From Arbacia lixula (taxonomy: Eukaryota > Echinodermata > Echinoidea > Arbacioida > Arbaciidae), in assembly GCA_963669155.1 (NCBI GenBank), contig OZ022581.1, positions 17,749,027 through 17,813,026 of the forward strand: DNA of 64,000 nucleotides, written 5' to 3'. The position numbers and the translations under genes were made by a program. Below are positions 1 through 13,100 of the stretch, piece by piece; the stretch's first letter is position 1; each line of letters opens with the position of its first letter. The notes below the pieces were generated by a model. It made no database searches. It had not been told where the DNA came from and saw only the letters and a list, made by a program, of their open reading frames with translations.

Positions 1-3000
1 AATGATCTCATCCATCATGGTGCGGTACTTCTCGTTGCAGGCCTTGCCGTACGCCACACACCAAGCCTTGGTCTCCGTCGTCAGCGACATCTTTTCAATT
101 CAATTCAATTCAATTCAATTTTATTGCAATCAAAATGTGCTTTGCAGCACAAAGCTGACTTGGACATAGATAGCTGGCAATGTTTTGAGGCAGGAATTCA
201 AATTTCTATTTAGCTAAATGCAAAATGTTTTGTATTTGTGTGCTTTTGAGTTTCATTGAAAAAAAAATGTTTTAATGAGGCCAGAAAAGAGCAAGCATAC
301 CACCACAACAAAAATAGTTGGAAGGTGCTTACACGTTCTCACCATCCATGAAAATACTACAATAGTTCATCATTACAACAGATAATTTTAGACTATTTCA
401 TAATAACCAAAGCCCCAGGAAAAACACTGATGGGGCTACTCTGAATAAATATAGCTTTTTTTAAAAGAAATGAATAAATAACTCCATAAATATGAAAATT
501 AACATACATTAATGGTAAGATGAAGCACACATACCTTGAGCATTTCTGTATAGAGAGCAATGGCACCAACATTGTAGAACTCTGGCTCAGCCAAGATGGC
601 CTCCTCCAGCTCTCGGTAGTGGACGATGGTTGACTGGAAGTCGCTCAGCTTGGGCTGCTGGCTCAGGAACTCCTGCACCGTCTCCTCCCGCTCCTTCTGC
701 CAGATCGGGTGGTAGCAGGCAAAGCGCTCCAGGGCCGTGATTACCTCCTGGGAGCCGAGGGAGAAGGAAGACATCCAAACATTGTTAAACCTTTTTTTCA
801 ATCATTTACAAGATGAGCTTGTGATCTTTATCACTGGGAGCAGCAGGGGAGAGGAGGAAATCCAAACATTGTGACAACTCATTTACTTTTTGGGAGCAAG
901 GATGTGATCTTTATTACTGGGAGCAAGCAAATTTGATTTTCTGCATGAAATTCCCCCCAAGGAAGATTCTTTTCATAAGTGGTAACTTGTCCCAACAAAG
1001 TTGATTAAGTTTGAGATTTCCCCTCTCTTCCACAGGAAATAACAGGAATTTGCAAACATTTTGATTGGTTTACGCAACTGGGAATTGATTAATTCTTATC
1101 TAATGACTTTCCGGATGGGGTGGTAGCACTAAAGGAGCTGTGATTGCTTATAGGACTTGTGGAATACATCTTATGTTGAAACATGCTCTGGGAGAAGAAA
1201 TCCTTCAAGGGAGTAAAGGCAGACCAATCAGAGAAACATACTGACTACATTTTGAGAAATATGATGAGAGAAATTTGAAACTCTGAACAAGACAATGCCC
1301 AATATGTCAGTAGGCAAAATTGGCTATGCAAGATGCAAATAACATACTTATTTGTTTTCATTCATTTACAGGATGGAGCACGCTATCCTTACTTCTACTG
1401 GGTGTATGCCTACAATTTCTTTTCAAAATTTCACTAAAATCTAGCCAAAATTAGAGCTATCCATGACAGTCTGAGATGGCTCTCACCTTCTTGGTGGACA
1501 TGACGCAGGTGGAGAGCAGAGATACCAGCTTGGTGATCTCCTTGTTGTCGCTCACACTCTTGAAGTAGTTCTTGGTCTGTACCTGGGGAACCAGGTTGAC
1601 TGATGCAAACTCATCCGAACGGCCTGGCATGGACAGATCAATCAAAGAAAACGATAAGAACTCTAGCAGCCTTAAAACATTTATCAATTGTAAGAAAAAT
1701 AATGGATGAATGCATTAATCCTCAAACTAAAAAATATTGAAGAAATTAACAAATTAGACTGTAGTTGCTGCTACACAATAAGTTAAATTGAGATATTTTC
1801 TGACATGTTCAGACTTTGAGTTTGTTACCTTTCTTGGTTGATGTGATGTCACTTCTGGAGCTCTCGGAGGCAGCCATGCTAGAGATGCTGCTACGGCGAG
1901 CAGAATCAGGCAGGGCTGTGGCTCTCATGTCAGCCTCCTGCTTGGCCTTGTGGAACAAACAGCAGAATGAACATTCATCAGATGGGTTCTTAACCTGCCT
2001 TATGGCTTGTTTGCTATTCCTTAAGCTTTAAGGCAAAAATTCTTAGCTTTCTACTAAAATCAAGTGAACATTTGCTGTGGTACTGCATTAACCAGTGGGA
2101 TGTGACTAATTGTGTCCTAAAGGAATATGAAGTTTATTCACAGCCTGTCGTCTATTGTCAGTACAGCAGATTACGCGGGAGTTGTGCTGCTCATTATCAG
2201 CGTGGAGAAAAGCCAGCCATCAAATATGCTGGCTCACAAAATACAGGTGAATGGAATATCTTGCTACTACGCAGTAAGGGGAAAAGTCAAGAATACATTA
2301 AGAAAATGGCCTGCTGTGAGGAAACTCAGGACGATCCCACTTTTGCATATCAGGGTGTGGGTGCGTACCTTCGACTTGCGCTCCTTGCTCCACTGGGCGA
2401 CACCCTTGGCCACGCCCAGGACCATCTGGGCCGCCTTGTTGACCGCCTGCTGGACCTCATCCAGGGTCGGCTGCATGATCACGTTGGGGATCGCCAAGGC
2501 AACGGCACACCGGAAGAACGGGCTTTCGCGGCGTTTGTTCTCACCCTGGTCGGCAGCTGATAATAACAAAATAGGAAACATAATAACAAAATATTTTCAT
2601 ATTTATGACTGACAGTAGCAGAAGTACGAGAGGTAATGAGGAGTCCACCAGTACATTTAGAATTATCACTTCTGCTTTCATGAATGCAGCTAGTGTGATA
2701 AAATCAAATCATTATCATTACCATTACCAATGACATCAACATCATTATGAATGTGTGTTTTTCGCCCTATATGCAGCTATGCCCTGGGCTTTGTATGTTT
2801 ATGTTCCTTTTTGTGTTCCTGAATGACTAATAAAGAAATGTTAAAAAAAATACTGATAACTGCTGCTACTGTTACTACCAATGCTACACTTTGTGAGATT
2901 TATGTGGGATGACTGTCCCGCCGATTGTGGACAACTACGATCAACTTAAATATTTTGCAGCTACTTACCTGTGATGTAGGTGAGATTTCAGCCCGAGGTG

Positions 3001-6000
3001 ATTTTTTAGTGCTTTGATTGGTACTTGCACTAGATAAAGTATCATATGAGTACTTCTGCTTCTACTGTTACTACCAAAGCTAAATGTTGATAAAGACCAA
3101 CTCTTAACTGTGGTGCAGTGGAGGTTTGACCCTCAGGTGATCACTGAGTGCTTATGAGTGGTACTTGCACTAGATAAAGACCAACTCTTACCTGTGATGT
3201 AGCTGAGGTTTGAGCCTGAGGTGATCACTGAGTGCTTTTGAGTGGTACTTGCACTAGATAAAGACCAACTCTTACCTGTGATGTAGCTGAGCTTTGAGCC
3301 TCAGGTGATCACGGAGTGCTTTTGAGTGGTACCAGCATTAGATAAAGTATCATAAGAGTACTCCTGTTGCTACTGTTACTACCAAAGCTAAATGTTGATA
3401 AAGGCCAACTCTTACCTGTGATGTAGCTGAGGTTTGAGCCCGAGGTGACCCTCTTGCGGACGGCGTCCAGGGTGTACCTGGTGACCCTGAGCAGTGCGTC
3501 CAGGTTGCGGTGGTTGAAGTGAGCCAGTAGCTCCTGGGCAGATTCCTCAAGATGCTCCCTCTTCTCACGACGCTTCTTGGCCGCCGTCATGGCCGCCGCT
3601 GACTGGGCCCGTGAGGCGATGCTGCGGCTCCGCGCGCTCATGCGTGATGGCGTCGGACTGGATCGCTTCTTCTCCCCATCTGTAAACACATATCATCCAA
3701 ATGGCAGAAATTTCATGATTTAGTGAAACCTGTATCTAAACACTGTTAATACTTGTTCCAATGATGTCAGCCCTATAAAGCAACAACTTACTGATGTATT
3801 CATACTGCATGCCTGTCCTCTGGTTGAAAGGTACATGATTTGTGCCAGGTGAAGAAATATTTTGTTACTAGGCTGGTGAAAGACGTCTGCATCACATTTG
3901 AATATGTTTACAAGAGGTGAATAAGTCAGGGGTATAATGTAAAATAAATTATATTTTCATTCTTTGTGAAATAATTTAGACATGTTTTCCCATCATGTTT
4001 GGAATCATATCTTAGCGGAAACACAAAGCAGCATAAACCAATGATCTTACTTTCATCCTCATTCTCCTTCTCCCTCTCATCCTCCTCATCATCCTCCTCC
4101 TCCTCCTCAACCTCAGCCTCCACAAGGAGCATGTTGATGAGCTCATTGGCTGCCTCCTCCACCTGGATACTCTTCACCTGGAGGGTCACGGCTCCCTTGT
4201 TGCACAGCTCCTGCAGGAGAAAGGGCATCATGAATATTCACTAGAAGCATTTCCTTAGAAAAAAAGCATAATGTATCCATGAGTAGCAGTTTACTAAGCC
4301 AAGAGCAAAGAATCATGAATGTTCACGAAGAGCAGTTTACTAAGCCAAGAACAAAGAATCATGAATGTTCATGAAGAGCAGTTTACTAAGCCAAGAACAA
4401 AGAATCATGAATGTTCATGGATAACAGTTTACTACGCCAAGAACAAAGAATCATGAATGTTCATGAGTAGCAGTTTACTAAGCCAAGAGCAAAGAATCAT
4501 GAAAGTCCATGAGTAGCAGTTTACTAAGCCAAGAGCAAAGAATCATGAAAGTCCATGAGTAGCAGTTTACTAAGCCAAGAACAAAATAAAATGAATGTTC
4601 ATGAGTAGCAGTTTACTAAGCTAAGAACAAAGAATCATGAAAGTTAATTAGTAGCAGATAACAATAGAACAATCTCTTATGAATATGCAACAATTCACAA
4701 GCAAGGAAGCATTGTCAATTTATTCATGATTAGAATACATCAGCATGAATTAGCCTTCAAGGTTCTTATCTGCATCACATTACCCTTTTCTGTCAACTCC
4801 AATTAAAATATTGTAGCATACATAGAGTGTGACTCTCATAAACACAGGAGACCTCTATTCGAAATGCTATCTGAGGAGCAGCATATCTTCCTCAGAGAGT
4901 GATGAGGAGGGCTAAAAGACAATTTGAAATGCATGAGCTGTTCCATTGTACACACCAGTGCCTGACCTTAGCTATGTTCTTGAGAGGAACTTAGAATTAT
5001 GTGGAGGCACACTTACACACAAAGGAAGTTTCAACTTTCAACTATTTTCATCTAACCTTACCTGTGTTCTCTTGAGAAACTGTTCAGTGGTCCAGGACTC
5101 GTCATCAGGCAGCTCACACAGCTGAATCTCGCTCATCTCCTTCAGCACAGCGTTGATCCGGAACTGGCACAGGTCACTGGCTCGGTCCATTAGTAGCTCC
5201 AGTTCACCTGATACATCACAGCAGGCACAGAAACAGTTATTCATATTTTAATTTATTCATGTATTCCTCTATTCATGTACACAATACTGTTTCTATGTAG
5301 CACTGGAGCAGACAACCGATTAATCTTTCAATGTGCCACTACTTGTGTTTGGCTGAACGTACCCAGGGCAGTGTAGACCTCCTCCACATACTGGTCTATG
5401 TTCATGCTGGTCCAGGTAAGAGCCGTTAGACCTGGATCTACCACCTTGTTGAGCCGGTCTAAATGGGCCTCCATCAGGGGCTCAAATGCCGTCTGGATCT
5501 TGGCCCGCACTCGGTTGTTCTCCTCCAGGAGCAGCTGGAAAGGAGAAGGAGACATCACAGCGGTTAAAGGAGCCTGGTCAAGAGAATGCACGTTTTGATT
5601 GAATCTGCTTTGAAAACTATGGTTTGTCTGCTAGAATAGAAGCTGTCCATACAGTCAAAGTGTGCAATGAAGTGTACACACATCAAAAGAGCATTCAATT
5701 TTCAGAACAATTACGGAAAATCTATTCTAAGTGGGGCTGAGTCGGACCGACTTTCAAATATGTAGTCTCCTAATAGAAAGCTCCTTCTTAATTAGGGTCC
5801 ACAACCTGTGTCTCTGTTCCCCTCACCTCTCCTTCTCTGTCTATCGTTCTCTCTGTCTCGAGACCTCTCCTTCTTTCAATCACTGGCACTGACACCCATA
5901 GGAATTTTGTGGCCCAAATATACATTCACCTCTATTTCCATGTCATATATTTGTTCTCTCTCCCTCATCCTATTCGTGCCCCCCCCCCTCCCCTCACTCA

Positions 6001-9000
6001 ACATGCATTCTTACCTTGAGTTTATTGTAATTCTCCTTAAACAAGGTCTGCTTCTGATGGATGGCCCTTGCTGCAATGGGCACGTCCAGCCCCAGACGAT
6101 ACATGCACTCTGTCTCCTTGATCAGGGTCAGGATCTGGGGGTCAAAGTTCACATAGAGCTCCTGGGTCTCCGGGTGACGGACGAGGAGGGATGAGTGCAG
6201 ACCAGATTTGACCGCCTCAACCTGGGTGGGAGCAATGGCACAAGGGAAAGAAGACAAAGAAGTTGTTACTTCTAAGAAAATCAACTGTGCAGATTCAATT
6301 CCTAGGCTTGATGTTTTACTGCTGTCTTTTGTATTTAGCAGTATTTCAAAATGATATTTTTATTTCTTGAGGTGTATCCAATGAGTCAGAATTCCTGCAC
6401 ATTACTATACACAGAGCTTGTATATCATTTGAGAGCTGAATTCTCTGACTCTTCCTAACTTTCTGGACAAATCAGTCCTTATTTTTCATTTAATGTCTTT
6501 GATGATACACATGAACTACAATATTGCTACAGTTTCTAAGAGCAATCCTGCGGGCAATCATCAGCTTTTGAGTAAACCCATGATTTTCCAGAGGAAATAG
6601 ATCAACTTCCCTGACTTTCCCAGAATGCCTCTGCTTAACTCTTAGCCTGCCCCAACGCATAGAGCCCAGTGCCACGCTGCTAATCCCCATTGTGCCAGCC
6701 CCAAATCCGCCCTGTGCCAAGTTTATTTTGAGTCCTCGTTAGCTGCGCTTCATTTTCTGTGTTGGCATTTTCAAACCACTATATTTTGAAACTTATACAC
6801 TTTTACAGAAAAATGTGTACACAAAAGTTGTAGAAAATCTTATCAGCTTCATTATAATATCACATTCGTACAGAGATCTGACATTTTTTTTTGTTATAAA
6901 CTAATAATAAAAATTAAGTTGTACTTTTCAAGTCATTTCTGTGCTATATTCGGTTGAACTGCATACATGCTTCTTCATTTTCAGATCTTATTCATAATGT
7001 TGTATGTTTATATGGTAACTTCCATTTGGCCTTTTGTGACAAATATCCCCCTTGGATCCCACAAATAGGCTATGCCTTGACTAAAAACGATTGGGTACAC
7101 AATGTACATCCTGTCTTTTATTCCTTTATTTGCATAAGGGAGTGATAAGGTACATCCTGATATCAAATACAAAACACTAAATTACTCAAGAAAATTCAAT
7201 CTGAAAGGTGTAAACAAACATGTGTAATCCAAAGCCGATTAGCTGGTGCGTGCGATGCGATGAACAATAGCGTGTGCGAAGCATTAAGTACAAGTGCAAT
7301 GAGCATGAACAATGACTGCTATGACGAATGCGAGAAAGCGCGCTTCTGGCACTCGAACGGTAGCGCCCTTGCTTGAACAAAGCAGTCAAGCGATAGCGCG
7401 CTAGCGTGTATGAAGCACCGTAACAATAGCGTGTTTGCAGCGCTATGGCACTTTAAGAGTTAATAAGACTAACACTTCCTGCATGGCATCACTCACCTGG
7501 CGATACCAGGCCCTCTGGTACAGCACCTCAAACTCCATCAGCACCTTAGCCAGCTTGTTGTAGTTCTTGATGATGCGGCGGGCCTCTGCCCCGTTCAACA
7601 AATGAGGGCGCTGTTGAAAGGCGTCCATGGGCTCCTGGATGCGACGAAACATCTGGCGAGCCCACGTGATCTTGCCCGCAATGGGCGGTAGGTCACGCCC
7701 GATGGGAGGGTCGCCTTTGTTGCGCTGGTAGTTCTTGGAGGTGTTTTCGATCTCGCGGCCGAAGCGTTGAAGCACCTGGGCATACTTCTCCTGGATTCCC
7801 AAGTTGGGCACATCAATCCTGGGAGGTAGGACAGGACAGGGGTGGATGTACCATCAGACCAGGGTATTGTATTGTATAAGTCTCACTTTCAATAGGCCAT
7901 TTGATACAGCTTCTTATAAAAGCTGCGCCAGTATACACAATAGGATTATATTGTCAATCTAAATTCTTATTCGCAAAACTTAAAATAATAAAAAACAGCT
8001 TCATCACAAATACAGAATACTATTTCAACTATGGCACAAAGATTACCAATCCAAGGAAAGACATCGAAATCTTCATTATTTTTAATTGACTGCTTATGTG
8101 AGGAGAATGATGTGTGTGAAGAGAGGTACCATATTTACCTTTCAAACTTGCGAATAGTCTGCAGAGCTCTTGGCACATTGTAGATCTTGTCAAGCATGTT
8201 GTCCATGAAGTTCTTGACGGCAACCTAAAGAAAATATGAAAAGGGAAAGTTGTGTCAACTTGCGTCTTTGTTTTATATTGAAGTAACACTTTGAAATACA
8301 TATTGTCAGTCACATCTCTGTATGTTCCACATCACACAATATGTGTCCTTTCTGGACATTATGCTTCTTACATTTTAAATAAAAGGTCAAAAGAAGTCAC
8401 AAGTGGTCAAAGATATATAAATCAATTTATCTCTGCCTTAAGTTTCTTCTTTTATAAAATGATAAAGAGCAACACTGTTGCAAACCCTCTGGCAACAGTG
8501 TTTTAATATCCATCTAGTGGACACAGACCTCATACATATCTGATATTGTTCTCTATTTACTATAATATACATATATTGGTACAATGTTATTTATACAAAT
8601 AGTCAAATAAATAATGATAGCAAGAAAGGAGAGATTGAGCTGGTTCTCTTACCAGCAGGTCATTGACAGATCTCTTGAAGTCAGCATAGTCCGAGTCAAA
8701 CTCAGCCTTCCTTTGATCCAAAGGATCGTAGGGCTTCTTCTTCATGGACGTGTAGACGACGGTGAATCGGTTGGCCAAGGAGTCCATGCCTATGTGCGGA
8801 ATTAAAGACAAAGATTCAAGTGGTTATACACAGGGAGTATGAATCTGTTAATATCATGTGGCATAGGCAGTACACACAATAATATTCTTTATATGGTTGA
8901 TTAATATACACCTGTAAGCATATCTCAAAATGAGATCACTACTAAGTCACAGAGTACATTTCACTTGGCAACATCTATAAATGGGCAGACAACATACTTC

Positions 9001-10134
9001 CTTTGAGAAAAACACATTCTCACAACCAAATCAAAAATATATGTGGGAGTAGCTCAACTAAATTAAGCACACAATGTTAATTGAATGACACAATCAAACA
9101 CTGTATCTGGTACCCATCATACCACAGAGGATATTACAAAGTAGAAATGTTCACCTTCGATGCGCGAGTCTGCCAGGTGTGAGTAGCGCTCGATGATGTC
9201 GAACATATCAATGATCTTGACCAGGCGGCGCTCGAAGGTGTCAAACTTGCCAAAGATGTACATCTCTGAGAACTCAAACTGGCGCTCCTTGGGCATGCTC
9301 TCCAGCTTCTGCTTGGTGCGTTGGAAGCAGGCCTGGTACTCGTGGTTGAGTGTGATGCAGCTACGCAGCTTGGGCAGCAGCTCCTCTCTCGGCTGCTCCC
9401 AGATGGTCTGGGTACCACCGTCTGTGATATACGACTTGCTGGACGTGATCATCTGGTTGGTGACCTGAGAGGTAGATGAGGGATGAGGGAGGAAATTACT
9501 TTTATGTCTGAATTTGAATATTTAAGAATGCATTGCTCCCAGATCACCTGTCTACCCCAGTTTGTAAGGAACAATACGCAGGACCTTATCATCTAGTTCG
9601 TCACCTGAGATATAGACGGCTGAAGAAATTCAGGGTAGAACTAATAAATTTGGAAACAACCTTCACCATTATTCTACCACTTCTACTCTGGTACATTAAG
9701 ACATTGAGCAAATTCAAGATATGATTTCAACCGATAGCAATTGCCACAACTGCAATCCTTCACCACTAGTACTATTGCAAATACACATGATACCAACAAC
9801 TAAGAATTACTATTAATGGTAAATGCATATGAAGTACAAAGTACATTTTAGTAACCAATGGATATGCAGCAAATAAAAGTCATGTAATGGAAAAGGAAAA
9901 TTAATTATAACACAATGAGTGATCATCTACATATATAGAGATGGAGAGATAAAGATAGAGATGGAGAGATAGAGATGGAGAGATAGAGATGGAGAGATAG
10001 AGATGGAGAGATAGAGATAGAGATAGAGATTGGGATAGAGACAGAGATAGAGATAGAGATAGAGATAGAGATAGAGATAGAGACAGAGATAGAGAGATAG
10101 AGATCTAGATAGAGAGAGAGAAATAAAGAGAGAG

Positions 10135-10183
<49 letters not shown>

Positions 10184-13100
10184 GGGGGGGGGGGTGAAGA
10201 GAGGGCATGGAGAGGGAGTTCAAGAGAGAGTGGTACAGAGCAAGAAAAGACAGATAATAAGAGAAAAAGAGGGGAAAAGGAAGAAAGAAAAAAAGAACAA
10301 TTGAAAGAAAGAGATAGAGAAAGAGGGAGGAAGAGAGAGATTTCTTACCTTGACAAAAAGTGAGGTCATCCTCTCTGAGGTGTTGTAGTAGCGTGAGATG
10401 CTGTGGATCATGCGGATAGCATTGATCAGACCAGGAATGGTCTCTACCATGCCAACCTGCCATAAAACAGATACAAAGACAACTTGTTACTCACAGTTAT
10501 AACTCATCCTCAATACATCTTCTGTTTAACCTTGTATGCACAGATTTCTTATATCCTTATGTGCCACTATCATTATATTATCATTATATTTAACTGAAGA
10601 TTTTATGAAAATACCTTTATGAGCTGGGGGTGGGTACTGGAACAATAAATAGTTGATTCGTTCTGTGATTCTCAAGCTGCTGCTTCATAGGAGTTTGGCC
10701 AAAAAAAGCATTGATATTTTAAGATTTAACACACAACAAATAAAAGTACTTCCCTGCAGTCATTAAATAAAAAAATGTTTATGTGTGTGTATGGTTGATA
10801 AGGACTTACAGGATCGCTGTTGTAGAGAGGGTCGCAGAATTTCTCCATTGTGTACAGAAACTTGACATTATCCTTTGCTTCATTGGCTGCGTCTGTGATT
10901 CGCCGATCCAGCTCCATCCATTTTTGCTGCAAAACACAAACAAGATCGTTATCACTAAATTATACAACGTATGGCAACTCGCCATATCGATCAGATAGTT
11001 ACCACAAGTATTGCCACATTTGTCCCACTGAATTACAGCCACATCAACATTACTGTTTTCACCTTTTCTCACAAAGACACTTTCACTCTATTTGATTTTT
11101 CCACCTGATTCACTTAGTAGCACTTCAACCCATAACCCTTGATAACTAAACTCTTATGAATCACTTTCAGAATATCTAATATTAGTATATCATAGAAGTA
11201 TTTTAAATCAAATATGACATTCTACTTCAAAACAATCATTCATGTTCACACCTGCTCTGCCACTTCTTCCAAAGGAGTATGTTTGCAGTCACACATAGCT
11301 TAATTATTTTATGCACAAACTTGTGCACTTTGCAACATGCATGCCACATACACTAATCACAACGATATACTCTCCAGTATCCTTACCTTGAGATTGCGTG
11401 ACTTGGCTGCCTGGAGGACCCCCAGCACAGCTTTGACCTCTGACCCCTTGATCTGCTCCAGGAGGTAGTTGAAGCGAGACATGCGTTTCTTCCAGTGGTC
11501 CAGCTCGGCTCGCGGCCCAATGTTGTCTGCCTCCTTCCGCATTTGTTCGCTCTCGGCTAGCACCTACATCGTACATATAGACACAAAGGAGTTGTCATTT
11601 CAATGATCATTACCAAAGGTAAAAAGTCAAGAGCGTTTCCATGCAGTATAAATGAACTCTAGAGCACTCCCAAGCTTTCAAAGAGAAATTTAGTAGGACG
11701 TTCCTGACCTGGCAGATTGTCTTATCCAGACACAATGATGTATTCAACCATCTCCAGGTCAAGGGTCAAAGTGTTTTGAGTTTTCTCATGGATTTAATAT
11801 AGTGTGACCTCTCTGAGCCATTGCTTCTGCTCTTGCATTCCACCTTCTTTGGGTGATGGGTTTAAGGTCAAGGGAACACAGAGATTCTAGAACAACTAGT
11901 ACTGACCTGTTCAATCTGCCTGATGCACGCTGCTATAATGCCCTCCACCTTCTCTAGGTCAAAGGTGACGGTCAAAGTTCAAAGGACAGGAGATTTTCCA
12001 TGCAATGACCTATACTGACCTGTTCAATCTGCCTGATCCAGACAGCCATGATGCCTTCCACCTTCTCCAGGTCATGAGTGCTGTTGGCCACGGCGATCTG
12101 GTCCGAGGCCTTGGTCAGTTTGGACAGGTCAAAGTCTGGGCAGACGCTGAGCTCCATGCGCTCCCCCAGGGAGTTCTGGGCTCCTCCCAAGATGGACACA
12201 AAGGCCTCCAGGCTCAGCAGGAAGTCATGACGTGCCTGCGGTGGGGAAATCATACATTGGTTTTTAACCAGTGAGAAATTACTGCAACTCATAAAATAGT
12301 ACTCATCAGATTCACTTTATATGTTAGGGAAACCTAAATAACGATAGAGAAAATGTAAGAGGGGGGTAACATAACATTGTTGTTTATCAGTGAAATATTA
12401 CTTGAATCGTTTTTGTACTTCTTCTACGATGTGTCCACATTCCATTATATGGATAATGGGCAAGAAGGCCTCAAAGTTTAGAAGAATATTATCACCCAAA
12501 GGAAGAGAGATGTCGAATGTTATTTTGTTTTGTGAGAAGAAATATTGAAACAGAAACAATTACAAAAAAAATTATTTTAGATAGTGTTTACTTCAATATG
12601 TCATAATACTATGTTCAGCATATTCAATTCAGTTGGAGGTTGAATCACTATGCATGAATGGACTACTATTTCTAGTATGGATCCTTCTTAGTAGTACTTG
12701 CAATGTATTAATTACCTGTTGATTGGCAGCAGACCCAAGCTGGCCCCACCCATTTGTATTGCTGCGAAGGAAAGGGATGATAATGTCAGACAGGTACTTC
12801 TCCACAGCGTTCAACAGACCACATCCATTGGTGTCCAGCGCAGTGAAGATCAGCTCCTGCAGGAGACAGGCACACACGGAGGGAAATCAGAGAAGCTTGT
12901 ACATAGATCACACCTATTCGTAAAATGCAATTTTAATCCATGAAGACATCAAATAAATCTTCCAAAGAGCATAAAAGCATGCGGGGAGTTAAGAAAACAA
13001 CAGAATTCATTTGAAACAATCAACTTTCACAATCATTAGAAAGGAACAAGTTCTTTGGTGTTTAGTTCAAATTCCAATAGAAGACTTCTTTTATGTAAAC

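Noticed and set aside
2072-2612. Two long plus-strand frames
   Set aside because: They are antisense shadows of the dynein exon 2556-2369.
2690-2850. Possible LINE 3' end (AATAAAGAAATG plus A run)
   Set aside because: There are no target duplications or family-typical hairpin, so the case is too weak to annotate.
4262-4655. CRISPR-like repeat layout
   Set aside because: Repeats are contiguous and have no unique spacers; this is a minisatellite in an animal intron.
6490-6720. Minus-strand frame of 76 codons with Gly/Arg-rich start
   Set aside because: It overlaps the end of the piggyBac-like element and has no splice context or homology.
9923-10463. Long minus-strand frames rich in Ser/Leu/Tyr
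   Set aside because: They are produced by the simple-sequence tract and carry no information.
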